The notes beneath the pieces were generated by a model that saw nothing but the letters and a program-made list of their open reading frames with translations, had not been told where the DNA came from and did not search any database. Shown piece after piece: positions 1 through 8,690 of a DNA stretch of 64,000 nt; the first letter of the stretch is position 1; each line of letters begins with the position of its first letter. This DNA comes from an uncultured Lachnobacterium sp. Lineage in GTDB: Bacteria; Bacillota; Clostridia; Lachnospirales; Lachnospiraceae. The stretch covers positions 1 to 64,000 of the forward strand of contig UQRC01000005.1 of the NCBI GenBank assembly GCA_900543445.1. The letters run 5' to 3'. The position numbers were made by a program, and so were the translations under genes.

Positions 1-391
1 CCGTCAAACTGGTGATAATCTGCGGGATAACACCGAAAAGTACGATCACAATGATGCCGATCACAAGAACATAAGCAGTGATGATCGCCAGGATCTTACA
101 AAGAGCATCACTTTTAATCTTACATTTATCACGGAACAGCTTGTAAAAGCGGGCAACTGCCGGGTTCAGTATGTAGGCAATCAGAGCACCGATGATAAAC
201 GGCATCAGAACCGCCAGACCTTTTTCAATATTTTTCAGTGTCGTGTTCCAGGATGTGATCAGATTGATGATGATCGCACCGAAAAAGATGACAAACATCG
301 TATAAATACAGATTGTAAAATACCGGTTATTGGCCGTAAATTTATTTTTCTTGATGTCATCATCCGATTTGTTTTGTTTCTCCAGATTCAT
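1..391 (-). CDS. AI-2E family transporter (PerM-like), N-terminal part, cut by window edge
   Basis: This is an integral membrane protein of the AI-2E/PerM exporter family. About 130 N-terminal residues are visible. A polar leader of roughly 25 residues is followed by three hydrophobic helices, the second containing the family-typical segment ALIAYILNP. The gene at 25668 carries the equivalent ALIAYILNP-like LVLAYLLNP at the same place and is its paralogue. I chose the ATG at 391 because an AAGGGGG ribosome site lies about 6 nt upstream. The ATG two codons earlier abuts that site. The substrate cannot be inferred; the family name does not prove autoinducer transport. The C-terminal two thirds lie outside the window. 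Confidence 0.8.
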   Translation of the reverse strand, partial: MNLEKQNKSDDDIKKNKFTANNRYFTICIYTMFVIFFGAIIINLITSWNTTLKNIEKGLAVLMPFIIGALIAYILNPAVARFYKLFRDKCKIKSDALCKILAIITAYVLVIGIIVIVLFGVIPQIITSLT

Positions 392-507
392 GGGCATCCC
401 CCTTATAAAATGTTTAAAAAACGAGTTACTTCTAATTATAAAAGGCACGGAAAATTAGTTCAAGTGTTCTTTCTTAAAAAAAACTATAAAAAAACTTAAA
501 AAAAAGC

Positions 508-536
508 TTGCAATTTGTAAAACCGTATATTATAAT
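508..536 (+). promoter_or_regulatory. SigA-type promoter of tRNA-Lys
   Basis: TTGCAA (508-513) and TATAAT (531-536) are separated by 17 bp, and the tRNA begins about 36 bp downstream of the -10 box. The region is A/T rich. Both boxes are near consensus, as is common for stable RNA genes. Confidence 0.75.
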
Positions 537-571
537 ATGTCTTGCGTTCGAGGTAACACAACACAAGATAT

Positions 572-644
572 GCGCGATTAGCTCAGCTGGCAGAGCACCT
601 GACTCTTAATCAGGGTGTCCAGGGTTCGAACCCCTGATCGCGCA
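572..644 (+). tRNA. tRNA-Lys, anticodon CTT
   Basis: The 73-nt sequence folds as a cloverleaf. The acceptor stem GCGCGAT (572-578) pairs fully with ATCGCGC (637-643). The anticodon stem CCTGA/TCAGG closes a loop with anticodon CTT, which reads AAG lysine codons. The T arm is CAGGG-TTCGAAC-CCCTG. The 3' CCA is not encoded, so it must be added after transcription. It is a single tRNA gene with its own promoter and terminator. Confidence 0.97.
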
Positions 645-682
645 CTAACAAAGTCTTATCTCGATGAGATGTTGCAAAAGAA

Positions 683-719
683 CTCTTGACGAACAAAGTG
701 ATTCGTTGGGGGTTTTTTT
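683..719 (+). terminator. Rho-independent terminator of tRNA-Lys
   Basis: An 11-bp stem (683-693 with 702-712, containing several G-U pairs) and an 8-nt loop are followed directly by seven T residues. Confidence 0.7.
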
Positions 720-741
720 ATTGCATATGGTTAAAAACAGA

Positions 742-774
742 AGCTGTCTCTGCATTTCGCAGAGATGGCTTTTT
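742..774 (+). terminator. Second hairpin terminator after tRNA-Lys
   Basis: A 12-bp stem (742-753 with 759-770) with a 5-nt loop is followed by TTTT. It has an A-run on its left, so it could also act in the other direction. It is separate from the terminator at 683-719 and has no gene of its own upstream. Confidence 0.6.
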
Positions 775-807
775 GACAATATGAGATAAATAAGAATAAG
801 ACGATAC

Positions 808-836
808 TTGCCTAATGTTTATAAGTTTCGTATACT
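808..836 (+). promoter_or_regulatory. Promoter of the MoxR-DUF58-transglutaminase operon
   Basis: TTGCCT (808-813), a 17-bp spacer and TATACT (831-836) lie about 95 bp upstream of the MoxR start. No other promoter is evident inside the three-gene operon. Confidence 0.6.
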
Positions 837-931
837 GAAGAAAATAGGAATGGAAATTGTCTATATTGGTCAGAGGGTAGAAATTTAGTATTGTGGAATG
901 ACCGATGAATCAAAGAATGGGGGATTTGTTC

Positions 932-1897
932 ATGGGTATGGAGTACGAGACGGCAAAAGCAGTCATGGAAGAGGTTGCGCGTGTAGTGACGGGTAAGGAT
1001 GACTGCATCAAGAAGGCATTTGCGGCGATTCTTGCCGGAGGACACATTCTCATCGAGGATGTGCCGGGAGTGGGCAAGACGACGCTGGCGGTCGCTTTTT
1101 CCAAGGTAATGGGGCTGGAGAATCATAGAGTACAGTTTACGCCGGATGTGCTGCCGGCGGATATTCTTGGATTTAATATGTATCGGAAGGAGACGGGGGA
1201 TTTTGTATATTATCCGGGAACGATCATGTGCAATCTGTTCCTGGCGGATGAGATCAACCGCACTTCACCGAAGACGCAGTCCGCGCTTCTTGAGGTCATG
1301 GAGGAGGGCAAAGTGACGGTAGATGGTGTGAGCCGCGAGGTACCGAGGCCGTTTATTGTGATGGCGACGCAGAATCCGAAGGGAAGTGCCGGAACGCAGC
1401 TTCTTCCGGAATCGCAGCTCGATCGTTTTATGATCTGTATGAGTATGGGTTATCCGGATGTCAAAAGCGAGATCGCGATTGCGCGTGGCAGGAGCAGTTC
1501 TGCAAATATGGTGGAACTTCAGCCTGTGATCGGAGCGCAGGAGCTTGAGGCTTTGTGCGGCATGGTCGAGGACGTGTATATGAGCGAGTCGATCTATACG
1601 TATATTGTTGCGCTGGTGGGAAAAACGCGTGAAAATAGTTACATCGAACTGGGGGTCAGCCCGCGAGGTACGATCGCCTGTGTGCGTATGGCAAAGGCGT
1701 GGGCTTTTCTGCAGGGGCGTAATTATGTAATGCCGGAGGATGTGGCAGACATCTTTTTGGATATTGCAAAGCATAGAATCGTACTGAACACGAAAGCGCG
1801 TGTGACACATATGGCGGAGGAAGCGATCCTGTCGGAGATCCTTTCCGTGACAAAGCAGCCGGCATCTTATATGGAGAAGTCAGAGTATCGTGGTTAG
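932..1897 (+). CDS. MoxR-family AAA+ ATPase
   Basis: This is a cytosolic AAA+ ATPase of the MoxR type, thought to work as a chaperone-like partner of the DUF58 and transglutaminase proteins encoded next to it. The 321-aa protein shows Walker A GVPGVGKTT near residue 43 and Walker B LFLADEIN near residue 103, followed by the typical RTSPK and ATQNP (sensor 1) motifs. The ATG at 932 is preferred because a GGGGG ribosome site lies 8 nt upstream; an in-frame ATG at 905 has none. The 3' end overlaps the DUF58 gene by 8 bp. The family assignment is secure; the client is not known. Confidence 0.92.
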   Translation: MGMEYETAKAVMEEVARVVTGKDDCIKKAFAAILAGGHILIEDVPGVGKTTLAVAFSKVMGLENHRVQFTPDVLPADILGFNMYRKETGDFVYYPGTIMCNLFLADEINRTSPKTQSALLEVMEEGKVTVDGVSREVPRPFIVMATQNPKGSAGTQLLPESQLDRFMICMSMGYPDVKSEIAIARGRSSSANMVELQPVIGAQELEALCGMVEDVYMSESIYTYIVALVGKTRENSYIELGVSPRGTIACVRMAKAWAFLQGRNYVMPEDVADIFLDIAKHRIVLNTKARVTHMAEEAILSEILSVTKQPASYMEKSEYRG

Positions 1898-2984
1898 TTT
1901 TATTGTTGGGGGAATTGTGACACTTGTCACGTTTTATATTGCGTTGATCTATGCGAGTGAATCAATCGTTCTGCTTGGGTTTGCCGAAGCAGTTCTTTTG
2001 GTGCTCGCATTTCTTTTTCTGGTGTGGCGAAAGCGTTGTATCAGTGCAGAAATCGATTCGCCGATGACGGTCGCAGAAGCAGGGGATGAGATTCCGGTTG
2101 TGCTTCGCGTGCATTACCACGGAAAGTTTGTGTGTACGAGAGTCCGTTACCGGTTGATCTGTAACAACCGATTCTTTGCTATAAGAAAAAAGTCGTATAA
2201 ATTGGGGGATGCAGTCTACCCGGGTGATAATGAGTATGCATATTCGGTATTGGTGCCATATGCAGGGAATTATGAGTTTGAGCTTTGCAGCATAAGATTC
2301 TATGATCTTACGGGTCTTTTCTCTATGACGAAGCGTGTGGAGGGCAGCTCGCAGATTCAGGTGCTGCCGCAGATGACAAGTGTCGGAATCCGTATTTCAG
2401 AGCGGACACGCAATTTTTTCGGGGATGCGGACGTGTACGATGATTTCCATCCGGGTGATGATGCGAGTGAGATTTTTGATATTCGCGAGTTTCAGGCAGG
2501 AGACCGCATTCAGAATATTCACTGGAAGCTGTCCGCCAAGTCGGAGGAACTCCTGGTGCGTCAGGACAGTCAGGCGCTGGCTTGTCCGGTGGTACTGCTT
2601 CTGGATCGGGATGCGGCGGGAGTCAGAGGACAGGATGAGGTAGAGCTTTATCTGGAAGCTGTAGCGAGTCTTTCATTCTCGCTGATGGATGCAGCTTGTC
2701 CACATTTTGCGGCATGGTATAGTGGAGAACGTGGGGATATTGTAAGAATCCGCGTGGATAATGAGGAAAGTTTCTATATTTTTATGTGCGCATATCTTGC
2801 GGATTGCCTGGGAACAGCGCCTTTAGCGATAAAAGAGTTATATACACAAAAATATCGTGAGGATCATGCGCTTTTCCACATTCAGATTGTGGATAAGAAG
2901 CTTTTGTTGAATGAACAGGAATTGACAGAGATGCGCGGAAACGAGTGGAAAGCGATTGCGGAGAAACTGGAGATTGTACTATGA
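1890..2984 (+). CDS. DUF58 domain protein
   Basis: This 364-aa membrane-anchored protein of the DUF58 family normally sits in MoxR operons. Two hydrophobic N-terminal helices (about residues 3-19 and 26-44) precede a soluble region. The family signature is present: FHPGDD near residue 188 and GDRIQNIHWKLSAK near residue 204. DUF58 proteins have a von Willebrand A-like fold, but no clear MIDAS is visible here. The start is GTG at 1890, overlapping the MoxR stop, which suggests translational coupling. The end overlaps the next gene by 4 bp (ATGA). Confidence 0.88.
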   Translation: MVSFIVGGIVTLVTFYIALIYASESIVLLGFAEAVLLVLAFLFLVWRKRCISAEIDSPMTVAEAGDEIPVVLRVHYHGKFVCTRVRYRLICNNRFFAIRKKSYKLGDAVYPGDNEYAYSVLVPYAGNYEFELCSIRFYDLTGLFSMTKRVEGSSQIQVLPQMTSVGIRISERTRNFFGDADVYDDFHPGDDASEIFDIREFQAGDRIQNIHWKLSAKSEELLVRQDSQALACPVVLLLDRDAAGVRGQDEVELYLEAVASLSFSLMDAACPHFAAWYSGERGDIVRIRVDNEESFYIFMCAYLADCLGTAPLAIKELYTQKYREDHALFHIQIVDKKLLLNEQELTEMRGNEWKAIAEKLEIVL

Positions 2985-5599
2985 GGGAGAAGGAGAACAT
3001 TCGTACAACGGAATACACGTTTTCGGAGTGCTGCATGCGCCTGATCCGATCCCTTGTGGCAACGGAGCTTCTGCTGTATGGCGTACGTCTTATTTTGAAC
3101 AGTGCCTTTGAACATTGGGTGCTGTCCCAAGAAGCACTTCGCTGGATACAGCTTTTGGTAGTTGTTACGGTGGCTGTCAATGAACTGATTCCGCTTCTTG
3201 GAAGACGATATATGGTGAAGATCCGTGTGCTGTTTGAGATGCTTTTGTTAGGGTGGCTCGGCTGGAGGAGCTGGCATATCAGAGAAGCTTTGTGGACAGG
3301 CTTCCATGCGTGGTTTGATGATTACCTGCCATATTGGAATGCCTATCATGATACCGGTTTTTATCCGTACAATGATGGCTCGGAATTGGGGTATGCATTG
3401 GCGTTTACGGTTTTACTTGTCACGCTTTGTATGATCATTCTGCGATATGTCAGTGAATGTCGCATTTTCCTGTTGTTGCCGAATCTGGCTGCGGTCGGAT
3501 CCGCATTGCTTGTGAATGTAAGACCGGATGCAAAGTCGCTTCTGGTTTCGTTTGCCGGAGTGCTTTTGCTCTATTCCGGTGGATGGGAAGCTGGTAAGGC
3601 ACAGATCCGATCGAGAATCGGAAGGCAGAAGCGTGTCGGTAAGAGGATCGTATGGCAGTTTGCAGCGCTCGGAGCGTCGGTTATGGTTGCGGGAATTCTT
3701 GTTGCCCTGATTCCAATCGGTTTCGGAGGCAAAGCGGATCAGCTTATGGAATATGGACCGTCGTTTCTTGAATTCCAGCACAGGATCGAGGATACGGCGA
3801 TGTCTCTTGCGGGAATTGGATCGAAGACTTCTTATGATAAGAATAAGGCAACACTGGACAACGATAAGCCGGAATATAGTGATGAGACGATAGTGACAAT
3901 CTCTTGTGATCAGCAGCCACAGGGAAATTTGTATATGAAAACGTTTTGCAGTGCAGACTATGAGGACGGAACATGGAATGCGCCGGATCATTCTTATGAG
4001 ACCGAAGCGAAGGATCATCTTATTGACAGCTCCGGTTTCGCGGAACTGCTTCAGCAGATGACGTATAAGAAGATGAGTCGGGATTCGGTAGCGGCGTTGC
4101 TTGCCGCAGAGTACGGTCCGGTCGAGGGAAAAATGCAGATTGCTTATGAAAATCCGCGCAGTCATTCGGCGTTGCTTCCGTATTTCTGGAATCCTTCCAG
4201 CAGCGATGCTTCCCTGCAAATGTATAAGGATGCCGTATGGCGCAAGGGAAAGGAACCGTCGGTCGAATTTACACAGTGGCTGATTCCGGCAAGCAGGATG
4301 CTGGGATATGATGGACTTTATGATGACACCGGAGATAAGGCGTATGAGGATGGCGAGGCATGGTATCGCAACTATGTGTTGACGCATGACAGGAATGGAA
4401 CTTCGGAAGTCCCTATGATCGATCACTATAAGGATCGAGTGACGTATGCCCTGCAGGATAGCGGTCAGCTTTCAGGAGATGATAGCGAGAATACCTGTGA
4501 CCGGGTGAAAGAGGCTTTGGCAGCGTGGGAAAGCTTTCTGAATGCATCCTATTGGTCGGATCAGGATACTGGGAAGTACGAAAGTTATACAACGAATCTG
4601 GCGCGGAACGAGGTTGCGCGTGAAGTGAGGAATCAGCTATTTTCCGACACAGAGTATAATCTTTATCTGGATGATCTACCGGCAGGAATGGATCCAATCG
4701 AGTACTTCCTGCGCACGAGCAAGGAAGGCTACTGTATGCATTATGCCAGTGCTGCGACATTGATTCTGCAGGAATTGGGAGTCCCGGCACGCTATGCATC
4801 CGGTTTCGTAGTGAAACCGGGAAATTTTAAGAGTGAAGGCGGGGAATCTGACCAGCCTTTCTATGTGGCGGCCGTGAAAGATTACTGTGCGCATGCATGG
4901 GTGGAAATCTATATGGACGATATCGGATGGGTGCCGTATGAGATGACACCCGGCTATATGGCAAAGAGTGATTCGTTTCCGACTGACGGAAGGCAGGATG
5001 ATCAATTAAAGCAAAGGCATGAGGAGCGCAGACAGGAGAGATTGCAGCAGGAAGCGAGTGAACAGCCTTCCGAAACGACCCAGCCAGGCGAGACCGAGAC
5101 ACAAACAAATACACAGACAACACAGAAAAAGGAGACGCAATCAGGAACCGAGACGGGAGTTACGAGGCAGCAGAATCGTGGCAAAGGATTCGGAAAAGTT
5201 CTTTTGATCATTTGCCTATGTATTTTTCTTGCAGGATTTGTCTTCTATGGAAGTTATCGGTTCGTTGTCAGTTACAGACAGCGCCTGGTGAAGGAACTGA
5301 AAGCGAAGCGCAACCGTAATGCGGTAAAGCGGATCAACCGGCGTATTTACCGGGGGCTGATGAAGGGGCGCCCAATGAATACGGCAAGTGTGACACGCTC
5401 CGGTATGCTGGGACTCCAAATGAGGCCGCTTACGGATGCAGAGTATGAGCAAAAGCTCGTGAAAGCATATCCTTCTGTTGCGGAAGCAGACTGGATGCGG
5501 TATATGGAGATTGTGAAGAAATGCGCTTTTTCTCATGAGGTGATCTCGGATGAAGAAGCGGGATTCTGTTATAAAATTTATGAAAAAAGAAGGAAATAA
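2981..5599 (+). CDS. Transglutaminase-like membrane protein (TgpA type)
   Basis: This 872-aa protein is the third member of the MoxR operon. Several N-terminal hydrophobic helices (about residues 15-240) precede a long extracytoplasmic region. The transglutaminase-like core holds the catalytic Cys in EGYCMHYAS (near 582) and the His in AHAWVE (near 637). An acidic position follows in WVPYEMTPG, where a Glu stands instead of the usual Asp. A Thr/Gln/Glu-rich linker, one further membrane helix and a basic cytosolic tail complete it. The start at 2981 overlaps the preceding stop as ATGA, with GGAG 8 nt upstream. A role in surface protein or wall crosslinking or proteolysis is inferred. Confidence 0.88.
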   Translation: MREKENIRTTEYTFSECCMRLIRSLVATELLLYGVRLILNSAFEHWVLSQEALRWIQLLVVVTVAVNELIPLLGRRYMVKIRVLFEMLLLGWLGWRSWHIREALWTGFHAWFDDYLPYWNAYHDTGFYPYNDGSELGYALAFTVLLVTLCMIILRYVSECRIFLLLPNLAAVGSALLVNVRPDAKSLLVSFAGVLLLYSGGWEAGKAQIRSRIGRQKRVGKRIVWQFAALGASVMVAGILVALIPIGFGGKADQLMEYGPSFLEFQHRIEDTAMSLAGIGSKTSYDKNKATLDNDKPEYSDETIVTISCDQQPQGNLYMKTFCSADYEDGTWNAPDHSYETEAKDHLIDSSGFAELLQQMTYKKMSRDSVAALLAAEYGPVEGKMQIAYENPRSHSALLPYFWNPSSSDASLQMYKDAVWRKGKEPSVEFTQWLIPASRMLGYDGLYDDTGDKAYEDGEAWYRNYVLTHDRNGTSEVPMIDHYKDRVTYALQDSGQLSGDDSENTCDRVKEALAAWESFLNASYWSDQDTGKYESYTTNLARNEVAREVRNQLFSDTEYNLYLDDLPAGMDPIEYFLRTSKEGYCMHYASAATLILQELGVPARYASGFVVKPGNFKSEGGESDQPFYVAAVKDYCAHAWVEIYMDDIGWVPYEMTPGYMAKSDSFPTDGRQDDQLKQRHEERRQERLQQEASEQPSETTQPGETETQTNTQTTQKKETQSGTETGVTRQQNRGKGFGKVLLIICLCIFLAGFVFYGSYRFVVSYRQRLVKELKAKRNRNAVKRINRRIYRGLMKGRPMNTASVTRSGMLGLQMRPLTDAEYEQKLVKAYPSVAEADWMRYMEIVKKCAFSHEVISDEEAGFCYKIYEKRRK

Positions 5600-5615
5600 A
5601 GACTTCAGATGAGAA

Positions 5616-5660
5616 AAATCCCATGGTGGCGATCGATATCGCTATCATGGGATTTGTGTT
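5616..5660. terminator. Bidirectional terminator between transglutaminase gene and trmB
   Basis: A long near-perfect inverted repeat (AAATCCCATGG... pairing with ...CATGGGATTT, about 18 bp) sits between two convergent genes. A-rich sequence on the left and T-rich sequence on the right allow it to serve both strands. Confidence 0.75.
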
Positions 5661-5676
5661 TGTGTAGATGCTTTAT

Positions 5677-6318
5677 TTAGCGGGATGCGATCAGTTTGCA
5701 GATCGGATTGCCCATGGAAGAGAATTTCTCTTCGTACTCAGTCATAATGTTGCCGCGGTTCATAGCAGCATCATTGTGAAGATCCCAGGTGAAGGCATCC
5801 AGATGCCAGATGTCTGAGTTATCGATCTCGTCGAGCGAGAATGCGAACAGATCCTGATTGTCGGTCTTGAACTCCAGGCGACCATCCGGTGTAAGAATCT
5901 GATCGTAGCGTTCTAAGAACTGCTGCGAGGTCAGGCGGCGCTTTGCGTGGCGATCCTTCGGCCACGGATCCGAGAAGTTTAAGTAAATGCGATCCACTTC
6001 GCCCAAAGCAAAAATGTCAGCGATCGTTGCGGCATCGATGCAAAGAAAGCGGACATTCGGAAGCTGCAGTTCGTCCATCTTCTGTACGGCACGGAGCAGA
6101 ACACTTGTGTAGCGCTCAATGCCGATGTACTGGATATCCGGATTGGCTGCGGCAAGATCCATTAAGAAGCGTCCCTTGCCCATGCCGATCTCGATATGGA
6201 TCGGTGCATCTGTGTGCAGAAATTCGTGCCAGTGTCCCTTCAGTTCGGTTGGATTTTGTATCGAATACAGGCTGGATGAAACGATTTCATCCGCGCCCGG
6301 AATGTTGCGTAATCTCAT
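5677..6318 (-). CDS. trmB: tRNA (guanine-N7-)-methyltransferase TrmB
   Basis: This enzyme uses SAM to methylate G46 in the variable loop of tRNAs. The 213-aa length is normal. The SAM-binding motif IEIGMGKGRFL is near residue 40. The family signature FSDPWPKDRHAKRRL near residue 114 carries the catalytic Asp, and a TDN motif follows. The start ATG at 6318 has GGGAG 7 nt upstream. It is monocistronic and faces the terminator at 5616-5660. Confidence 0.96.
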   Translation of the reverse strand: MRLRNIPGADEIVSSSLYSIQNPTELKGHWHEFLHTDAPIHIEIGMGKGRFLMDLAAANPDIQYIGIERYTSVLLRAVQKMDELQLPNVRFLCIDAATIADIFALGEVDRIYLNFSDPWPKDRHAKRRLTSQQFLERYDQILTPDGRLEFKTDNQDLFAFSLDEIDNSDIWHLDAFTWDLHNDAAMNRGNIMTEYEEKFSSMGNPICKLIASR

Positions 6319-6409
6319 GATTTTTCTCCCCTGTGGTGTGAATTATATCTATCATCGTACTATAATTTTTCGCATCCGGCAAATAAATTCTGCTGTTTGT
6401 AAAATTTTC

Positions 6410-6438
6410 TTGCGGGATTACGCAGGAGCGCTTATACT
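6410..6438 (+). promoter_or_regulatory. Promoter of the D-Ala-D-Ala carboxypeptidase gene
   Basis: TTGCGG (6410-6415), a 17-bp spacer and TATACT (6433-6438). The gene starts about 48 bp after the -10 box. Confidence 0.5.
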
Positions 6439-6485
6439 TTAGACAGAATATTTGCAGAAAGCATGATAATTCGAGGTAAATATAG

Positions 6486-7886
6486 ATGAAGAAACAAAAT
6501 CGATGGAAGCGGCTGCTGGCAGGTTTGTTGGCAGGGCTTTCTTTATTGCCGGCAGTACCGCAGATGGCGCAGGCGAAAGAGTATTGGCCGGATGGTGTCA
6601 GTGCCGCGTCGCCAAGTGCGATCGTGATGGAGGTCAACACCGGAACGATCCTTTATGAGAAGAAGATTCATAAGCAGTTCTATCCGGCAAGTATTACGAA
6701 GATCATGACAACACTGCTTGCAATCGAGAATTGTGATATGGATGAGATCGTTACGTTCTCAGCAGATGCAGTCTATAATAATGAAGGCGATACGTCCCAT
6801 ATTGCCAGAGATCTGGATGAGCAGCTTACCGTTGAACAGTGCTTGTACGGAATTATGCTGGAATCGGCCAATGAGTGTGCTTACGCGATCGCGGAGCATG
6901 TGGGGCAGAAGCTTGGCGGCAATTATCAGACGTTCATTGATCTGATGAATTCGCGGGCGAAGGAACTGGGATGTCAGGATACGCATTTTAACAACTGTAA
7001 CGGACTGCCGGATGAGAATCACTATGTGAGTGCTTATGATATGGCGTTGATTTCTGCAGCAGCATACAAGAATGAGACATTCCGGATTATCACTGGTGCG
7101 CCGAGCTATACGATTCCGGTGACCAACAAGCATGATGATCCGTATTACTGTCACAACCATCACAAGATGATCTATCCGTGGCAGGGAGATTACTCACATC
7201 TGTATGATTATTGTACTGGCGGCAAGACCGGCTTCACGAAAGTGGCGGGAAGCACGTTGGTATCGTTCGCGGAGAAGGACGGAATTACACTGGTGTGTGT
7301 TGTGCTGAATGCGAATTCGCCGGATCATTACACCGATACACGCAAGTTGATGGATTATTGCTTCGAGAATTTTCAGGCACTCAACATATCGGAAAATGAA
7401 AAAAGCATCGCGGATGATAAAGAACGCAATCGCGGATTGCTGAACAATAATGATGTGTTTGTCCGACTGGACAAGGATGCATACATTATCATGCCGAAGG
7501 CGGCAAAGTTCGAGGATGCAAAGTTTGAGGAAGACAAAGAAAACCGTGGCGGAACGGTCGCAAAGCTCACATATACCTACGCGGGACGCGTGGTAGGCGG
7601 AGCGTCCATTGAGACAACAGGCGCGAAGGTAGAGGAAAATTACTTTGACCGGAAACAGGACAATACGAAGAAGGAAGAGAACGTCATCTGGATTCGTCCG
7701 GTTTATATCGTTCTTGGAATCTTAGGATGCGCGTTTTTTGTTCTTATCATTTTCCTTGTGAAACGGGTATATGACAATTTTTACCTGATTCGCCATAAGC
7801 ATGAGATGCGCAGAATGGAGAAAGCGCGCTTTAAAGTAAACAATCGCAAGAAACGTTACCGAAAGAAAGACCGATTGTTTAAATAA
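6486..7886 (+). CDS. D-alanyl-D-alanine carboxypeptidase (peptidase S11, PBP5/DacF type)
   Basis: This enzyme removes the terminal D-Ala from peptidoglycan pentapeptides outside the membrane. The 466-aa protein has a signal peptide ending near AQA (residue 31). All three serine penicillin-binding motifs are present: SITK (Ser69, Lys72), SAN (near 127) and KTG (near 247). A hydrophobic helix close to the C-terminus (about residues 400-425) and a very basic tail anchor it, whereas the usual PBP5 anchor is an amphipathic helix. The GAGG ribosome site lies 9 nt upstream. The paralogue name (dacA, dacB or dacF) cannot be fixed. Confidence 0.93.
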   Translation: MKKQNRWKRLLAGLLAGLSLLPAVPQMAQAKEYWPDGVSAASPSAIVMEVNTGTILYEKKIHKQFYPASITKIMTTLLAIENCDMDEIVTFSADAVYNNEGDTSHIARDLDEQLTVEQCLYGIMLESANECAYAIAEHVGQKLGGNYQTFIDLMNSRAKELGCQDTHFNNCNGLPDENHYVSAYDMALISAAAYKNETFRIITGAPSYTIPVTNKHDDPYYCHNHHKMIYPWQGDYSHLYDYCTGGKTGFTKVAGSTLVSFAEKDGITLVCVVLNANSPDHYTDTRKLMDYCFENFQALNISENEKSIADDKERNRGLLNNNDVFVRLDKDAYIIMPKAAKFEDAKFEEDKENRGGTVAKLTYTYAGRVVGGASIETTGAKVEENYFDRKQDNTKKEENVIWIRPVYIVLGILGCAFFVLIIFLVKRVYDNFYLIRHKHEMRRMEKARFKVNNRKKRYRKKDRLFK

Positions 7887-7922
7887 AGATATAATCGACA
7901 ATATTTGCGACAAAAAATAAAG

Positions 7923-7959
7923 AAAACGACAGAATATGACGTATATTCTGTCGTTTTTA
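7923..7959. terminator. Hairpin terminator between convergent genes
   Basis: The stem AACGACAGAATAT pairs with TATATTCTGTCGTT around a short loop and is followed by TTTTTATTTT. An A-run on the left makes it usable from the minus strand as well. Confidence 0.75.
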
Positions 7960-7986
7960 TTTTGAATCGACATTGAGAAATCAACA

Positions 7987-8493
7987 TTAAATTGTCAGAC
8001 TATTTAAAATTCCAAGTAGACGATTCTTATCTTCCGTGTAGATCAGCAGTCCGTTTGAAGTCTCGACAATGGTAAGATATTTATCGCGAAAGAGTTCCGA
8101 AGTCTCCAGCAGATGGATGATATGCGTCCGTGCATACGGGGCAGCAGATAAAAAGATGGTCTCAATCTGTTCCATCGGATTGATTGTGACATCGGCCTGC
8201 CGGAAGAGATTCGTCAGTTCTTTTTCCTGCTCAAACTGATCTGTTGTTTTATTGACGATCAGAAAGCCGTGTTCGTCCTTGGGCATATCCATCGCTTTGA
8301 TCGCACGCTGCACTTGTTTGGTTAAGGCGTCGGATGCCGGGTAAAGCGATTCAAAGTAATTCATAAAATCAGAGGCACCCTTAAAGTGTTTGTTTCTTCC
8401 ATGCTCTAATACTTCTGTGATCAGGATTCGTTTGATGATTCCCTCACAGGTTTCTCGGGATGGATTCTTGCGAAGTGTCGGTGATTCGTTCAT
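7987..8493 (-). CDS. ArgR-like regulator, divergent (tentative)
   Basis: I do not recognise this 168-aa protein by identity. Its layout resembles ArgR/AhrC arginine repressors. Residues about 40-75 (SDFMNYFESLYPASDALTK, then QVQRAIKAM and GFLIV) look like the ArgR winged helix. Residues about 115-165 look like the C-terminal domain: a helix, then DKYLTIVETSNGLLIY, then a final helix. In place of the GDD-type arginine-binding motif there is ETSN, so a ligand, if any, would differ. The start at 8493 is set by AAGGAG 5 nt upstream. No operon partner is seen. It could also be an unrelated small regulator. Confidence 0.4.
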   Translation of the reverse strand: MNESPTLRKNPSRETCEGIIKRILITEVLEHGRNKHFKGASDFMNYFESLYPASDALTKQVQRAIKAMDMPKDEHGFLIVNKTTDQFEQEKELTNLFRQADVTINPMEQIETIFLSAAPYARTHIIHLLETSELFRDKYLTIVETSNGLLIYTEDKNRLLGILNSLTI

Positions 8494-8613
8494 GATTGCT
8501 CCTTTCTGCATAAACGACAAGAAAGACAAAATGCGATGTCCTAATATCTATTATAAGACAAATAGATCAAAGAATCAATCGGAAAAAGACATCAGGTATT
8601 GTGTAAACGTTTG

Positions 8614-8642
8614 TTGACGCATGGCAAAAAGAGGCGTAAAAT
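8614..8642 (+). promoter_or_regulatory. Promoter of the AbiEi-like gene pair
   Basis: TTGACG (8614-8619), a 17-bp spacer and TAAAAT (8637-8642). The predicted transcript starts near 8649, leaving a short leader before the start codon at 8691. Confidence 0.65.
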
Positions 8643-8690
8643 AGGAAATAAATTACCACTATATTTTTTATGGAGCGGAAAGTAAGAACA

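Noticed and set aside
742..774. End of an insertion sequence or MITE
   Set aside because: There is only one hairpin, with a terminator-like tail, and no transposase or target duplication nearby.
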